A DNA stretch of 64,000 nucleotides from Doris montereyensis (lineage: Eukaryota > Mollusca > Gastropoda > Nudibranchia > Dorididae): assembly GCA_037039925.1 (NCBI GenBank), contig JAXRKP010000133.1, forward strand, positions 146,001-210,000, written 5' to 3'. Shown here piece after piece: positions 11,980-23,479 of this stretch (position 1 is its first letter; every line of letters begins with the position of its first letter). The notes below the pieces were generated by a model. It made no database searches, was not told where the DNA came from, and saw only the letters and a program-made list of their open reading frames with translations. The position numbers and the translations under genes were made by a program.

Positions 11980-12414
11980 CTCGATCGTATTTTATTTGAT
12001 GGTTCTTTCGGTCTGCTCCTTTTGAATATCGCCATTAGATCGGCACTCCTTACCTTGCCACATTCTTCCATCTTTCTTGTTCATATCTTTTTTTATAATC
12101 ATTAATAGATTTAGTGATATACATTTAGAACACTTCTTTTTTATTGGGGTCATTTTGATAGGAAACATTTTAGATAGAAAATATTCTAATATTTTTATTT
12201 TATAATGATATTCAGATTGATAAGTTGGATTTCTATGTATAAACTCTTGATATCGTTGTTTATATATTTGTTTATTATTTTGATAATGTTTTCGTTTAGC
12301 TTCTTTTCTACAAACTTTACATGCAGAACTTACACCACATAACTTTGTACAGTCTTTGTCATATTCATCAGATGATTTAAATTCCTAGCATTTGGTATAT
12401 TGTTTTCCACTCAT
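11980..12414 (-). pseudogene. Small zinc-ribbon-like protein of a Polinton scrap
   Basis: The minus-strand frame from an ATG at 12414 (MSGKQY) has one in-frame stop near 12385. It continues through CTKLCG and CKVCRKEAKRKHYQNN, a four-cysteine pattern followed by Lys/Tyr/Asn-rich helix. Proteins of this look are frequent in Polintons and related aquatic DNA viruses, but the function is unknown. It lies 37 bp downstream of a truncated packaging ATPase on the same strand. Confidence 0.5.
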
Positions 12415-12451
12415 TTTTATTAGAAAGGATATTTTATAAAACAAATTTTAA

Positions 12452-12580
12452 CTATAGATTTAACATTAAATTTGTTTTCCCACACCCTGATTTACCAACA
12501 ATTAAATTTATGATTGATTTCGGTAATATTCGGGAATTGTTTCTAGTTGTTTGCTCTTTCCAACCTAGATTAGTATCCAT
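12452..12580 (-). pseudogene. Polinton packaging ATPase (A32-like), N-terminal stub
   Basis: 42 codons from ATG at 12580 to TAG at 12452-12454. They contain the Walker A loop GKSGCGKT and end six residues later. By eye, 33 of 42 residues match the N-terminus of the ATPase at 31526 on the other strand, and the bases just before both ATGs are also similar. The rest of the gene, including Walker B, is missing. This is a second, inverted Polinton copy. Confidence 0.75.
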
Positions 12581-12827
12581 TTTATTAGCGGAAAATATGA
12601 AGTTAGATTATTATTAAGTGCGTATTTTATCTATAGAGGGAATCCTGAGAAAGGTTTTTAGCATTATGTGAAACTACATTAACGCGTTTGATAGTTTTGA
12701 GATAAACCTGCGCCCACCGAAGCGGGGCGAAGTAGAAAGTGGTGAACGCACTAATGCCTTCAAGCAGGGTTGCTATTGACTGGTGTTGTTCCAAAACCAC
12801 ATGTTTTCATATAAGGCCTTGACTGCT

Positions 12828-13250
12828 TCAACACTCAGTGGCTTGTACGTTGTCCCAAGCGAACCATTGTGCCGGTCTGAAATTGCAAGTCAGGGAATGG
12901 CCTGAGTTGTTGAGCCTCTCTTTGACGTTCCAGTAACACTGGCCGAGACTTGTCTGTATCTTGATGGCCACGTGACTTGTTTCGGGTACAATGTAGACAA
13001 TGTTCAGGATGACTCCACTAAACTCAGTGAGGAGATAGTGAGGTGCTAGGAAATACAGGTGAGGTGCAATGCTGACCATCACCAGTTCAATGGGAGTGTG
13101 CACAACCGCTCTTTGACGGTAATGTTTTGATGTGTCCAGCGCTTGTTTACATACAGACACATTCCTCTGCGTTTTGTTTTGCTTGAAGCTGAGAGGCGGT
13201 CACTGCTATACATTTCAAACTTGTCCACAACAAGCGATGAATCGCTTTTT
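12828..13250 (-). pseudogene. CR1/L2-type LINE endonuclease fragment
   Basis: The minus strand reads RRGMCLYVNKRWTHQNITVK (about 13100-13180), then PIELVMVSIAPH, FSGVILNIVYIVPETSH and a degraded end. This matches the middle of the apurinic-like endonuclease of CR1/L2/Rex-type LINEs, where a K-x-G-G-x-CLYVN block and an IVYIPP block are usual. A frame change lies near 13085. The metal-binding GDFN block that should follow is not recognisable. Confidence 0.6.
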
Positions 13251-13285
13251 ATTTTCATTGTACCACGTTTCAGTGAAAACAATAT

Positions 13286-13468
13286 ATAAATAAATAGATA
13301 AATAAATAAATAGATAAATAAATAGATAAATAAAAACATAAATAAACAGATAAATAAATAAATAAATAAATAAACATAAAAATAAATAGATAAATAAATA
13401 AATAAATAAATAAACATATAAATAAATAAATAAATAAATAAATGAATAAATATATAAATAAATAAACT
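13286..13468. repeat. (AAAT)n microsatellite with GATA changes
   Basis: About 180 bp of AAATA units with scattered TAGA and ACATA changes. Confidence 0.95.
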
Positions 13469-13529
13469 TTGTTGTCTATCATTGGCATATCATTTTGATC
13501 CCATCAGTAAATAAGATACAATTCAATTC

Positions 13530-13660
13530 ACATGTACACATTATAAGGTGTAGAATAATTATAACAGGGTGTGTACACATTATAAGGTGTAGAATAATTA
13601 CAACATGGTGTGTATACATTATAAAGGTGTGTAGAATAATTATAACATGGTGTGTACATG
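13530..13660. repeat. 39-bp tandem repeat, three copies
   Basis: Units share ACATTATAAGGTGTAGAATA, with starts at about 13535, 13574 and 13613. The last copy has small insertions. Confidence 0.85.
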
Positions 13661-13736
13661 TCTAATGTAAGACTCACCATGTCTAAAGTAAAATTATTTC
13701 ATAAGACGTTCATCATCATTAAGTGCATATCACATT

Positions 13737-13856
13737 GGACGTTGCATCCGTGACGACACCTCTGAATGTCTATGTCTTTTGCCCTTCTTCATGCATGGAC
13801 GTTGCATCCGTGACGACACCTCTGCATGTCTATGTCCTTTGCCCTTCTTCATGCCT
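13737..13856. repeat. 60-bp direct duplication
   Basis: GGACGTTGCATCCGTGACGA starts at 13737 and again at 13797. The two 60-bp copies are nearly identical. Confidence 0.9.
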
Positions 13857-14289
13857 CTGTTGTTGTTTTCATATAAGAGGTTACAAAAGTCACAACTCTA
13901 TGGTGTATTATATAAGTTTCAAATCTATGGTGTATCACATCAGTTACAAATTTATGGTCTATCGCATGTTACAAATCTAGGGTATATCATATGAGTTAGA
14001 AATCTATGGTATATCCTTATGAAGCTATCAGGGAGATACAGACAGACGACTATGGGTTTAATATAGATTTATAATGACGTTGAGATGATGTTGATGGTAG
14101 TCAACAACAACGATGGCAACAACATCAACAACAGCAATATTGAAGTGTGTAGCGTTTTCTCATAAAAGCTGAAGAGAACACAACATGGGTGATCGCCTAT
14201 GTTTCTCTCTCAGCTACATTTTCTCCCGGAACTATTCATCCAGATCGTGTAGAAAGGTAGCGTTCTTCTACGTCTTCGTTGAACCGTAG
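13857..14289. other. Spacer
   Basis: Contains a weak GTTACAAATCTATGGTGTAT slippage repeat (13880-14015) and a CAACAA patch near 14101-14140. No gene is seen. Confidence 0.5.
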
Positions 14290-15965
14290 CCTCTTCCATT
14301 GGTCTTAATCCGCGTAGTCTCACTTCCGGTAATGCTAGTACGGATAGCCTTCTATAGTTTGAGCATTCCATAATTCCTCCTTTCTTGTGTATTGGTACTG
14401 CCTTTCACTTTTTTTCAGTCGTCTGGCACCTGTTTGGACTTCCATGCTTGTTGACAGGTAGGTTTATCTGCCTCTCCCCCTTCGTTTTAAATCGTTTCTG
14501 GATAAACTTGATCTGCTCATGGGGGCCTTTCTTGATTTCATTTTTCGTATAGCTGTTTGGATTTCTTTCATTGATATATCTACATCTTCAGCTGTTTTCT
14601 CTGGATTACTTGGTACTCTTCCTAATTGATCTTTACTCCTTGTTTAATATGTTATGGAGGGTTTATGTAATGATTGCTGAAAACACTTTCTCCATGTTCC
14701 TATGAATTCACTGTCTTCTTTCATTATTCCTCATTTGGCGGTCTTCATTCGTCATATTGGGGATGCTGTGGTCTTCTTAATGCTCCTCATTGCTCTCCAG
14801 AACAGCTTTGATTTCCTAGGTAGCTTCCTTGAAGTCTTTGTCCAAACTCATCCCACTATTCCTGTTTTGCTTTCCTCACTTTCTCTTTAGCAATAGTTAT
14901 TTTATTCACGGAACCTATCCTATCCTCTGGTTTCTTTGTTTGCAAGTATTTCTTCCATCCATCCTTCTTTTCTTTGACCTTAGTCTTGACATTCTCATTC
15001 CACCATGCTGTTCTTTTCTTTGATCTCAGTCTTGACATTCTCATTCCACCATGCTGTTCTTTTCTTTGATCTCAGTCTTGACATTCTCATTCCACCATGC
15101 TGTTCCTTTCTTTGATCTCAGTCTTGACATTCTCATTCCACCATGCTGTTCTTTTCTTTGATCTCAGTCTTGACATTCTCATTCCACCATGCTGTTCTTT
15201 TCTTTGATCTTAGTCTTGACATTCTCATTCCACCATGCTGTTCTTTTCTTTGATCTCAGTCTTGACATTCTCATTCCACCATGCTGTTCTTTTCTTTGAT
15301 CTTAGTCTTGACATTCTCATTCCACCATGCTGTTCCTTTCTTTGATCTTAGTCTTGACATTCCCATTCCACCACGCTGTTCTTTTCTTATCTCCTTTAAT
15401 TTGTTTCCTAACCACAGGCCTCTTCAGTACAACTGAGGAGGTTTTCTTTATACATTTGTCACTTTTCTTCTGTCATTCAGATCAATCTGCCTTTCACTGA
15501 GAAATCTTATTAACCTAGATTGGTATATCTGTTTTACATCTCGTTTAATTAGGTATTCTATTTTGAGTCCGGTAGTTTTACTTTCTCGCCTTTTCGATTT
15601 GTTTTACTCAGTCAGTAATCTCATTTTAGCAATCATCAGGTGATGATCACTAAATATTTCAGCTCTTCTATTTACTCTTGTATCCATTGTACTGTTAAAC
15701 AGGGAACTGCTAACTATCATGTAATATATGAATGACTTTTCACTTCTCTATTCATGTGTGGATATCTTTGTGAGGAAAAAAGGTGTTATTTATGTTATTC
15801 TTTAAGCAAAAATCTATTAGTCTCTCCTCATTCGGAGAAGTTGTTATTTCTCCTTGTGTACCAATTACTTCGCCTGATATTTCTACACCTAACACCTTTC
15901 CTTAGCACTGCTTTTTATCCCTTTCAAAATGCCCCCTTTACCCTTTGTCGGTCATATTCCCTCCT
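14290..15965 (-). mobile_element. RTE-like LINE, antisense copy, broken
   Basis: Same family as the LINE at 2.9-5.2 kb, inverted, and covering the endonuclease to the early reverse transcriptase. The minus strand reads an endonuclease stretch (GEVIGTQGEITTSPNEERL, about 15810-15870; LIDFCLKNN next to it) that the other copy lacks. Then come the segment with IFSDHHL (about 15635-15655) and the RPE-D-RIGSVNKI linker (about 14890). The RT entry block with QVPDD and ECSNYR is at about 14350-14440. The 3' half of the LINE is missing. Stops and shifts are frequent. A 46-bp piece of the linker has been amplified in this copy only (next entry). Confidence 0.85.
14985..15390. repeat. 45/46-bp minisatellite inside the antisense LINE
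   Basis: About nine copies of a unit with core CATTCCACCATGCTGTTC, which on the minus strand is the LINE linker coding for a WWNEN-V/I-KT-like stretch. Copies start near 15001, 15047, 15092, 15138 and 15184, and so on. The plus-strand LINE has this segment once, around 3253-3290. Confidence 0.9.
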
Positions 15966-16920
15966 TTTTTCTCTGTTATTGGGTGAACATCTGAGCCTTC
16001 ACGTCACCAGTCAATGCACCGCCGTCGCGGGACTAATAATTCATTCATGGCCGACCTCGCTAGTACCGATCTGGCCGGTTCAAATTGTGCCCGAGATCAA
16101 TTAGGTCAGTTGGAAAATTACTCTCGTCGTTTGTGGTCGTTTTAGTATATTGCGTTTACACAGAAACTACACAGATCGCTCAAAAGTAACTAAACACTTA
16201 AGATTTTACCATAAAACTAGTAATATGTAAAGTTTTAAAACGTGTAAATTAAGTTAAAACTGAAGTCTATTATCTAAGGTAAGGAGATTTAGGGGGCCAC
16301 CATTCTTTATCCCTGTTCTTCCATTTTTACAGTTCAATAGTAACCCCCTCTTCTCCTCGAGCAGCCTTCACCCCTTATGCTATGCAGTGGTTTTTCACAT
16401 TTTTCTCCCCCTCCATACTCCTTTCTACAAAGTAGTCAGATAGACTTGAGAATGACGGGTCTCTTTATATGTCTATAGACTTCAATTAACTGACCTGCTT
16501 CTTGTCCGGGCACTACATGCCATTATGAACATTTAAAATGATCTGCTTTAGACATCAAAGATGCTCGTCATTAAACCCAGATGAAAGCTTCAACCTTCCC
16601 TTGTACTTTTACCACCCACTTTTCTCATCCACGTTTGAAAAAGAGGTAGAGATATGTTTGACATATGACGTCATCCTCAACACAGAGCCTCCTTATTCGT
16701 CATTATTCAGCATGATTTATTTCTATTGAATGAAGGTAACACCCTCCACTCAGGCTGACCATAGGTGTGCAATGTGATTGGCCAGTTATTAAAGTACATG
16801 TATCTCGTATCAATCACTGACTGTTCCTAACTTGTTGGTGGAGCTTATTGGATTGTTACGAATGTAATGGACAGCTACCCACAAGTTATGTTAAGCGAAC
16901 ATATTATTATTATCAGAATT
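15966..16920. other. Spacer, unique sequence
   Basis: No gene recognised. A GGCCGGTTCAAATTGTG stretch at 16073-16090 resembles a tRNA-type B box but has no A box at the right distance. Confidence 0.45.
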
Positions 16921-16921
16921 T

Positions 16922-17121
<200 letters not shown>

Positions 17122-17570
17122 ACATAGACACAGTGACATATAATATAAGAATACATGTATCATGGTAAGTTATGTTATCATTGAGTAGGGATATCGGGCC
17201 ACGATAGTGTTTTCTAACTTTATTATATTAATAATTGTATCTGTCCGCCGACTACCCCTGCACGAGTATTGATGTTTTTTTCAAGGTCGCGTGTTAAATA
17301 TTATTTTAGTACTATTCACATGCTCTTGGTGGAAATAGAAGGTTTAGAGTTTGGTCTAAGGAAGAGAAGCTACTTTGATACGAGTCTTCAAGTCAATTGT
17401 GGGTGGTTGAAAGGGTGACTGGTGGGTTTTATTTCTTTCTTTTCTCCCTTTCACTATTCTGTTATCTTGCTTTTTCCTCTTAATTCACCATGAGATCCCA
17501 AATCACATTATAAGTAGATTTTTCCACATACTTCGATCTTTTAGACAAAGTCCATCTCAGTTGGGCGATT

Positions 17571-17900
17571 GACAAAACACTTTGATGAACAACGAGTTTC
17601 AAGCCTACAGCTAAGCACCACCTATTGTTTGCTTTTCGCCCATCCCCATAATTTCAAACGAAATTCATGTACACTACTTTAGAAATTGACATTGTATACT
17701 TTTTACAAGTGAATTCATGTCAGTCATGACAATGGACAAAGTATTTTGATGAGTAACGCGTTCATGCCCACGGCTAATCACCGCTTGTTGTGTTCTCTTC
17801 ACCCATCCACATAATTCCAAACTAAATTCATTGCTCCTGATTTAAAATGTTGACATTGCATACACTTTACAAGATAATCCGTGTCAGTTGTGACGAAAAG
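17571..17900. repeat. Diverged 164-bp tandem duplication
   Basis: The segment from 17571 (GACAAAACACTTTGATGAAC) is repeated from 17735 (GACAAAGTATTTTGATGAGT). The two halves keep the same order of motifs (CCCATCC-CATAATT-CAAAC, then ATTGACATTG and TACAAG), with roughly one base in four changed. The rest of 17121-18015 is unique. Confidence 0.75.
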
Positions 17901-18017
17901 CGTCAGTTCTGATTGACAAGTGGACAAAGTTGTTTCAACGTTCCATATCTCTGTCTCCCCATATGGAGCATATCGTCACCCGACGAAGTTGCATTTCTTT
18001 AGCAACTGTTTTATTAT

Positions 18018-19250
18018 CAAGTTGCATTGAACTTTGGTTTCGTATTTATACTGTTTTATTACGAAGTTGCATTGATCTTTAGTTTCGTATTTATACTGTT
18101 TTATTATCAAGTTGCATTGAACTTTGGTTTCGTATTTATACTGTTTTATTATCAAGTTGCATTGATCTTTAGTTTCGTATTTATACTGTTTTATTATCAA
18201 GTTGCATTGATCTTTAGTTTCGTATTTATACTGTTTTATTATCAAGTTGCATTGAACTTTGGTTTCGTATTTATACTGTTTTATTACCAAGTTGCATTAA
18301 ACTTTGGTTTCGTATTTATACTGTTTTATTACCAAGTTGCATTGAACTTTGGTTTCGTATTTATACTGTTTATTACCAAGTTGCATTGAACTTTGGTTTC
18401 GTATTTATACTGTTTTATTAACCAAGTTGCATTGAACTTTGGTTTCGTATTTATACTATTTTATTAACCAAGTTGCATTAAACTTTGGTTTCGTATTTAT
18501 ACTGTTTTATTAACCAAGTTGCATTGAACTTTGGTTTCGTATTTATACTGTTTTATTACCAAGTTGCATTGAACTTTGGTTTCGTATTTATACTGTTTTA
18601 TTACCAAGTTGCATTGAACTTTGGTTTCGTATTTATACTGTTATATTACGAGGTTGCATTGAACTTTGGTTTCGTATTTATACTGTTTTATTACCAAGTT
18701 GCATTGAACTTTGGTTTCGTATTTATACTGTTTTATTAACCAAGTTGCATTGAACTTTGGTTTCGTATTGATACTGTTTTATTAACCAAGTTGCATTGAA
18801 CTTTGGTTTCGTATTTATACTGTTTTATTAACCAAGTTGCATTGAACTTTGGTTTCGTATTTATACTGTTTTATTACGAGGTTGCATTGAACTTTGGTTT
18901 CGTATTTATACTGTTTTATTACCAAGTTGCATTTAACTTTGGTTTCGTATTTATACTGTTTTATTACCAAGTTGCATTGAACTTTGGTTTCGTATTTATA
19001 CTGTTTTATTACCAAGTTGCATTGAACTTTGGTTTCGTATTTATACTGTTTTATTAACCAAGTTGCATTGAACTTTGGTTTCGTATTTATACTGTTTTAT
19101 TACGAGGTGCATTGAACTTTGGTTTCGTATTTATACTGTTATATTACGAAGTTGCATTGAACTTTGGTTTCGTATTTATACTGTTTTATTACGAAGTTGC
19201 ATTGAACTTTGGTTTCGTATTTATACTGTTTTATTACCAAGTCGCATTCC
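18018..19250. repeat. 45-bp minisatellite
   Basis: About 27 copies of a 45-bp unit (core TTGCATTGAACTTTGG; some copies 46 bp with TTAACC). It has no stop in one frame on either strand, so 15-residue repeats run for hundreds of bases; there is no sign that they are translated. Early copies alternate between the GATCTTTAG and GAACTTTGG variants. Confidence 0.95.
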
Positions 19251-19784
19251 GACAATATCCCACATATGTCGGCTGTGACGATCGGACAAAAATTAGACCA
19301 AGCAGGCATTAATTTGTCAGCAATACTCGGCTCCGAAGAAAGATCTACAACTGCCGATTCTAGTTTAAGGAAGTAGAAAGATTCCGTAAACCGCCAAGGT
19401 CAAATTTTGTTTGTCTGATCGAACTGGGAACATTGTGTCGATAGTCGCAAATGACGTGTCATTCCAGATCTTAGAGCGGCTATAGGTCTCACATCCATAT
19501 AATTATACGATTTGCTATTGGAGATAAAAAGTCTAATATTTGTTTTAATGGTGACGATGCGGTCTTTCGATATCTTGTTTAAGTTCCTGAATAATGTTCT
19601 TGATTTTCATATTCTTGTCTTCATATCGGATGGGCCAAAAATCCCCTGAACTTTGAATGTATATGACTGTATTATGATGTTCAATTTGCGAAATATTCAG
19701 TACAAATCTAACATAATACAATTTAAGTAAGTAAGTGAATTTCAATAAAGTTATATTTATATTACACGAAGCTACAGGATTTTG
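19251..19784. other. Spacer between arrays
   Basis: Unique sequence. No gene, RNA or mobile element is recognised. Confidence 0.5.
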
Positions 19785-22700
19785 AATCCACCCACCTCAA
19801 ATTGGTAACAATAGAACGACATTCCTCACCTCAAATTGGTAACAATAGAACAACATTCCTCACCTCAAATTGGTAACAACAAAACGACACTCTCCACCTC
19901 AAATTGGTAACAACAAAATGACACTCTCCATCTCAAATTGGTAACAACAAAACAACACTCTCCATCTCAAATTGGTAACAACAAAACGACACTCTCCATC
20001 TCAAATTGGTAACAACAACAAAACGACACTCTCCATCTCGAATTGGTAACAACAAAATGACACTCCGCACCTCAAATTGGTAAAAACAAAATGACACTGC
20101 TAATCTCAAATTGGTAAGAACAAAATGACACTGCTAATCTCAAATTGGTAAGAACAAAATGACAATCTGCACCTCAAATTGGTAACAACAAAATGACACA
20201 CCTAATCTCAAATTGGTAACAACAAAATGACACACCTAATCTCAAATTGGTTACAACAAAATGACACACCTAATCTCAAATTGGTAACAACAAAATGACA
20301 CACCTAATCTCAAATTGGTAACAACAAAATGACATTCCGCACCTCAAATTGGTAACAACAAAATGACACACCTAATCTCAAATTGGTAAAAACAAAATGA
20401 TACTCCGCACCTCAAATTGCTAGCAAGAAAATGACACTCCCCATCTCAAATTGGTAACAACAACAAAACGAAACTCCTCATCTCAAATTGGTAACAATAA
20501 AAGGACACTCCTTAGCTCAAATTGGTAACAACAAAAGGACACTCCTTATCTCAAATTGGTAACAACAAAAGGACATTCCTTATCTCAAATTGGTAACAAC
20601 AAAAGGACACTCCTTATCTCAAATTGGTAACAACAAAAGGACACTCCTTATCTCAAATTGGTAACAAGAAAAGGACACTCCTTTTCTCAAATTGGTAACA
20701 CCAAAAGGACACTCCTTATCTCAAATTGGTAACAACAAAAGGACACTCCTTATCTCAAATTGGTAACAACAACAAAACGACACTCCCCGCCTTAAATTGT
20801 TTACAACAATACAATGACAATCTCCATCTCAAATTAGTAAGAACAACAAAATGACACCGCGTACTTCAAATTGGTAACATCAAAATAACACTCACCACCT
20901 CAAATTGATAACAATAAAATGACACTCCTCATCTCAAATTGGTAACAACAACAAAACGAAACTCCTCATCTCAAATTGATAACAATAAAATGACACTCCT
21001 CATCTCAAATTGGTAACAACAACAAAACGAAACTCCTCATCTCAAATTGGTAACAACAAAATGACACTCTTTATATCAAATTAGTAACAACAACAAAACG
21101 AAACTCCTCATCTCAAATTGGTAACAACAAAATGACACTCTTCATATCAAATTAGTAACAACTGAACGACACTCTTTATATCAAATTAGTAACAACAACA
21201 AAACGAAACTCCTCATATCAAATTAGTAACAACAACAAAATGACACTCCTCATATCAAATAACTAACAACAACAAAACGACACTCTTTACATCAAATTAG
21301 TAACAACAACAAAACGACACTCTTTACATCAAATTAGTAACAACAACAAAATGACACTCCTCATATCAAATTAGTAACAACAACTGAACGACACTCTTTA
21401 CATCAAATTAGTAACAACTATTAAACGACACTCCTCATATCAAATTAGTAACAACAACAAAATGACGCTCCTCATATCAAATTAGTAACAACAACAAAAC
21501 GACACTCCTCATATCAAATTAGTAACAACAACAAAAGGACACTCCTTACTTCAAATCAGTGACAACAACAAAATGACACCCCTTACTTCAAATTGGTAAC
21601 AACAAAATAACAATCCTCACCTCAAATTGGTAACAATAAACTAACACTCCTCATAGCAAATTAGTAACAACAACAAAACGACACTCCTCATCTCAAATTG
21701 GTAACAACAACAAAATAACCCTTCCCACCTCAAATTGGTAACCCAACAAAAATAACACTTCCCACCTCAAATTTGTAACAATAAACTAACACTCCTCATA
21801 GCAAATTAGTAACAACAACAAAACGACACTCCTCATAGCAAATTAGTAACAACAACAAAACGACACTCCTCATAGCAAATAAGTAACAACAACAAAACGA
21901 CACTCCTCATAGCAAATTAGTAACAACAACAAAACGACACTCCCGGTCTCAAATTGGTAACAACAACAAAATAACCCTTCCCACCTCAAATTGGTAACAA
22001 CAACAAAATAACACTTGCCACCTCAAATTGGTAACAACAACAAAATAACACTTGCCACCTCAAATTTGTAACAACAACAAAATAACACTTGCCACCTCAA
22101 ATTTGTAACAACAACGAAACGACACTCCACACCTCAAATTGGTACCAACAACAAAATAACCCTTCCCACCTCAAATTTGTAACAACAAAACGACACTCCT
22201 CATAGCAAATTAGTAACAACAACAAAACGACACTCCTCATAGCAAATTAGTAACAACAACAAAACGACACTCCCGGTCTCAAATTGGTAACAACAACAAA
22301 ATAACCCTTCCCACCTCAAATTGGTAACAACAAAACTACACTACCCATCTCAAATTGGTAACAACAGCAAAACGACACTCCCAACCTCAAATTGATCACA
22401 ACAACAAAACGACACTCCCCATCTGAAAATGTTAACAACAACAAAATGACATTCCCCATCTGAAATTGGTAACAACAACAAAACGACACTCTCTATCTCA
22501 AATTGGTAACAACAACAAAACGACACTCTCCGTCTCAAATTGGTAACAACAACAAAACGACACTCTCCATCTCAAATTGGTAACAACAGCAAAACGACAC
22601 TCTCCATCTCAAATTGGTAACAACAGCAAAACGACACTTCCACCTCAAATTGGTAACAACAACAAAACGACACTTCCCACCTCAAATTGATAAGAACAAC

Positions 22701-23232
22701 AATACGACACTCCACACCTCAAATTGATAAGAACAACAAAACGACACTTCCCACCTCAAATTGATAAGAACAACAAAACGACACTTCCCACCTCAAATTG
22801 ATAACAACAACAATACGACACTCCACACCTCAAATTGGTAACAACAACAATACGACACTCCACACCTCAAATTGATAACAACAACAAACGACACTTCCCA
22901 CCTCAAATTGATAAGAACAACAAAACGATACTTCCCACATCAAATTGATAACAACAACAATACGACACTCCACACCTCAAATTGGTAACAACAACAAAAC
23001 GACACTCCACACCTCAAATTGGTAACAACAACAAAACGACACTTCCCACCTCAAATTGGTAACAACAACAAAACGACACTCCACACCTCAAATTGATAAC
23101 AACAACAAAACGACACTTCCCACCTCAAATTGATAAGAACAACAAAACGACACTTCCCACCTCAAATTGATAAGAACAACAAAACGACACTTCCCGCCTC
23201 AAATTGGTAACAACAACAAAACGACACTTTCC
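19785..23232. repeat. 34/37-bp minisatellite, 3.4 kb
   Basis: About 95 copies of a unit built on CTCAAATTGGTAACAAC followed by AAAACGACACTC. Units are 34 bp, or 37 bp when one more CAA is present. Local variants form blocks: TAATCTCAAATT at 20095-20400, AAAAGGACACTCCTT at 20490-20760, CATATCAAATTAG at 21120-21540, and CCACCTCAAATTGATAAG near 22680-23200. The block structure points to repeated local duplication. Confidence 0.95.
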
Positions 23233-23479
23233 GACCATTTCGAGGGCTTTAAATGATACACAACTGGAATAAAATCCACGTGTTCTTTGCCCATATTCAA
23301 GTTTTCGAGAGAAGTAGACCACATGAACGATCATTTTATTAACTAATCATTTTGATTTTGTGCTCACATTGAAAACATCTAATCTTACAATGCTTGAACG
23401 AATATCTCATTTTCAATTTGATGTGTACATTTCAATCGTAGGATTAAATTATCTTGTTGTGGTTCAAATCATGTAGGTT

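Noticed and set aside
16020..16095. Possible tRNA-type promoter (B box-like GGTTCAAATTG)
   Set aside because: No A box at the proper spacing and no cloverleaf can be drawn.
18018..19250. Hydrophobic 15-residue repeats resembling membrane proteins
   Set aside because: A 45-bp minisatellite without stops; no flanking coding sequence and no evidence of selection on the frame.
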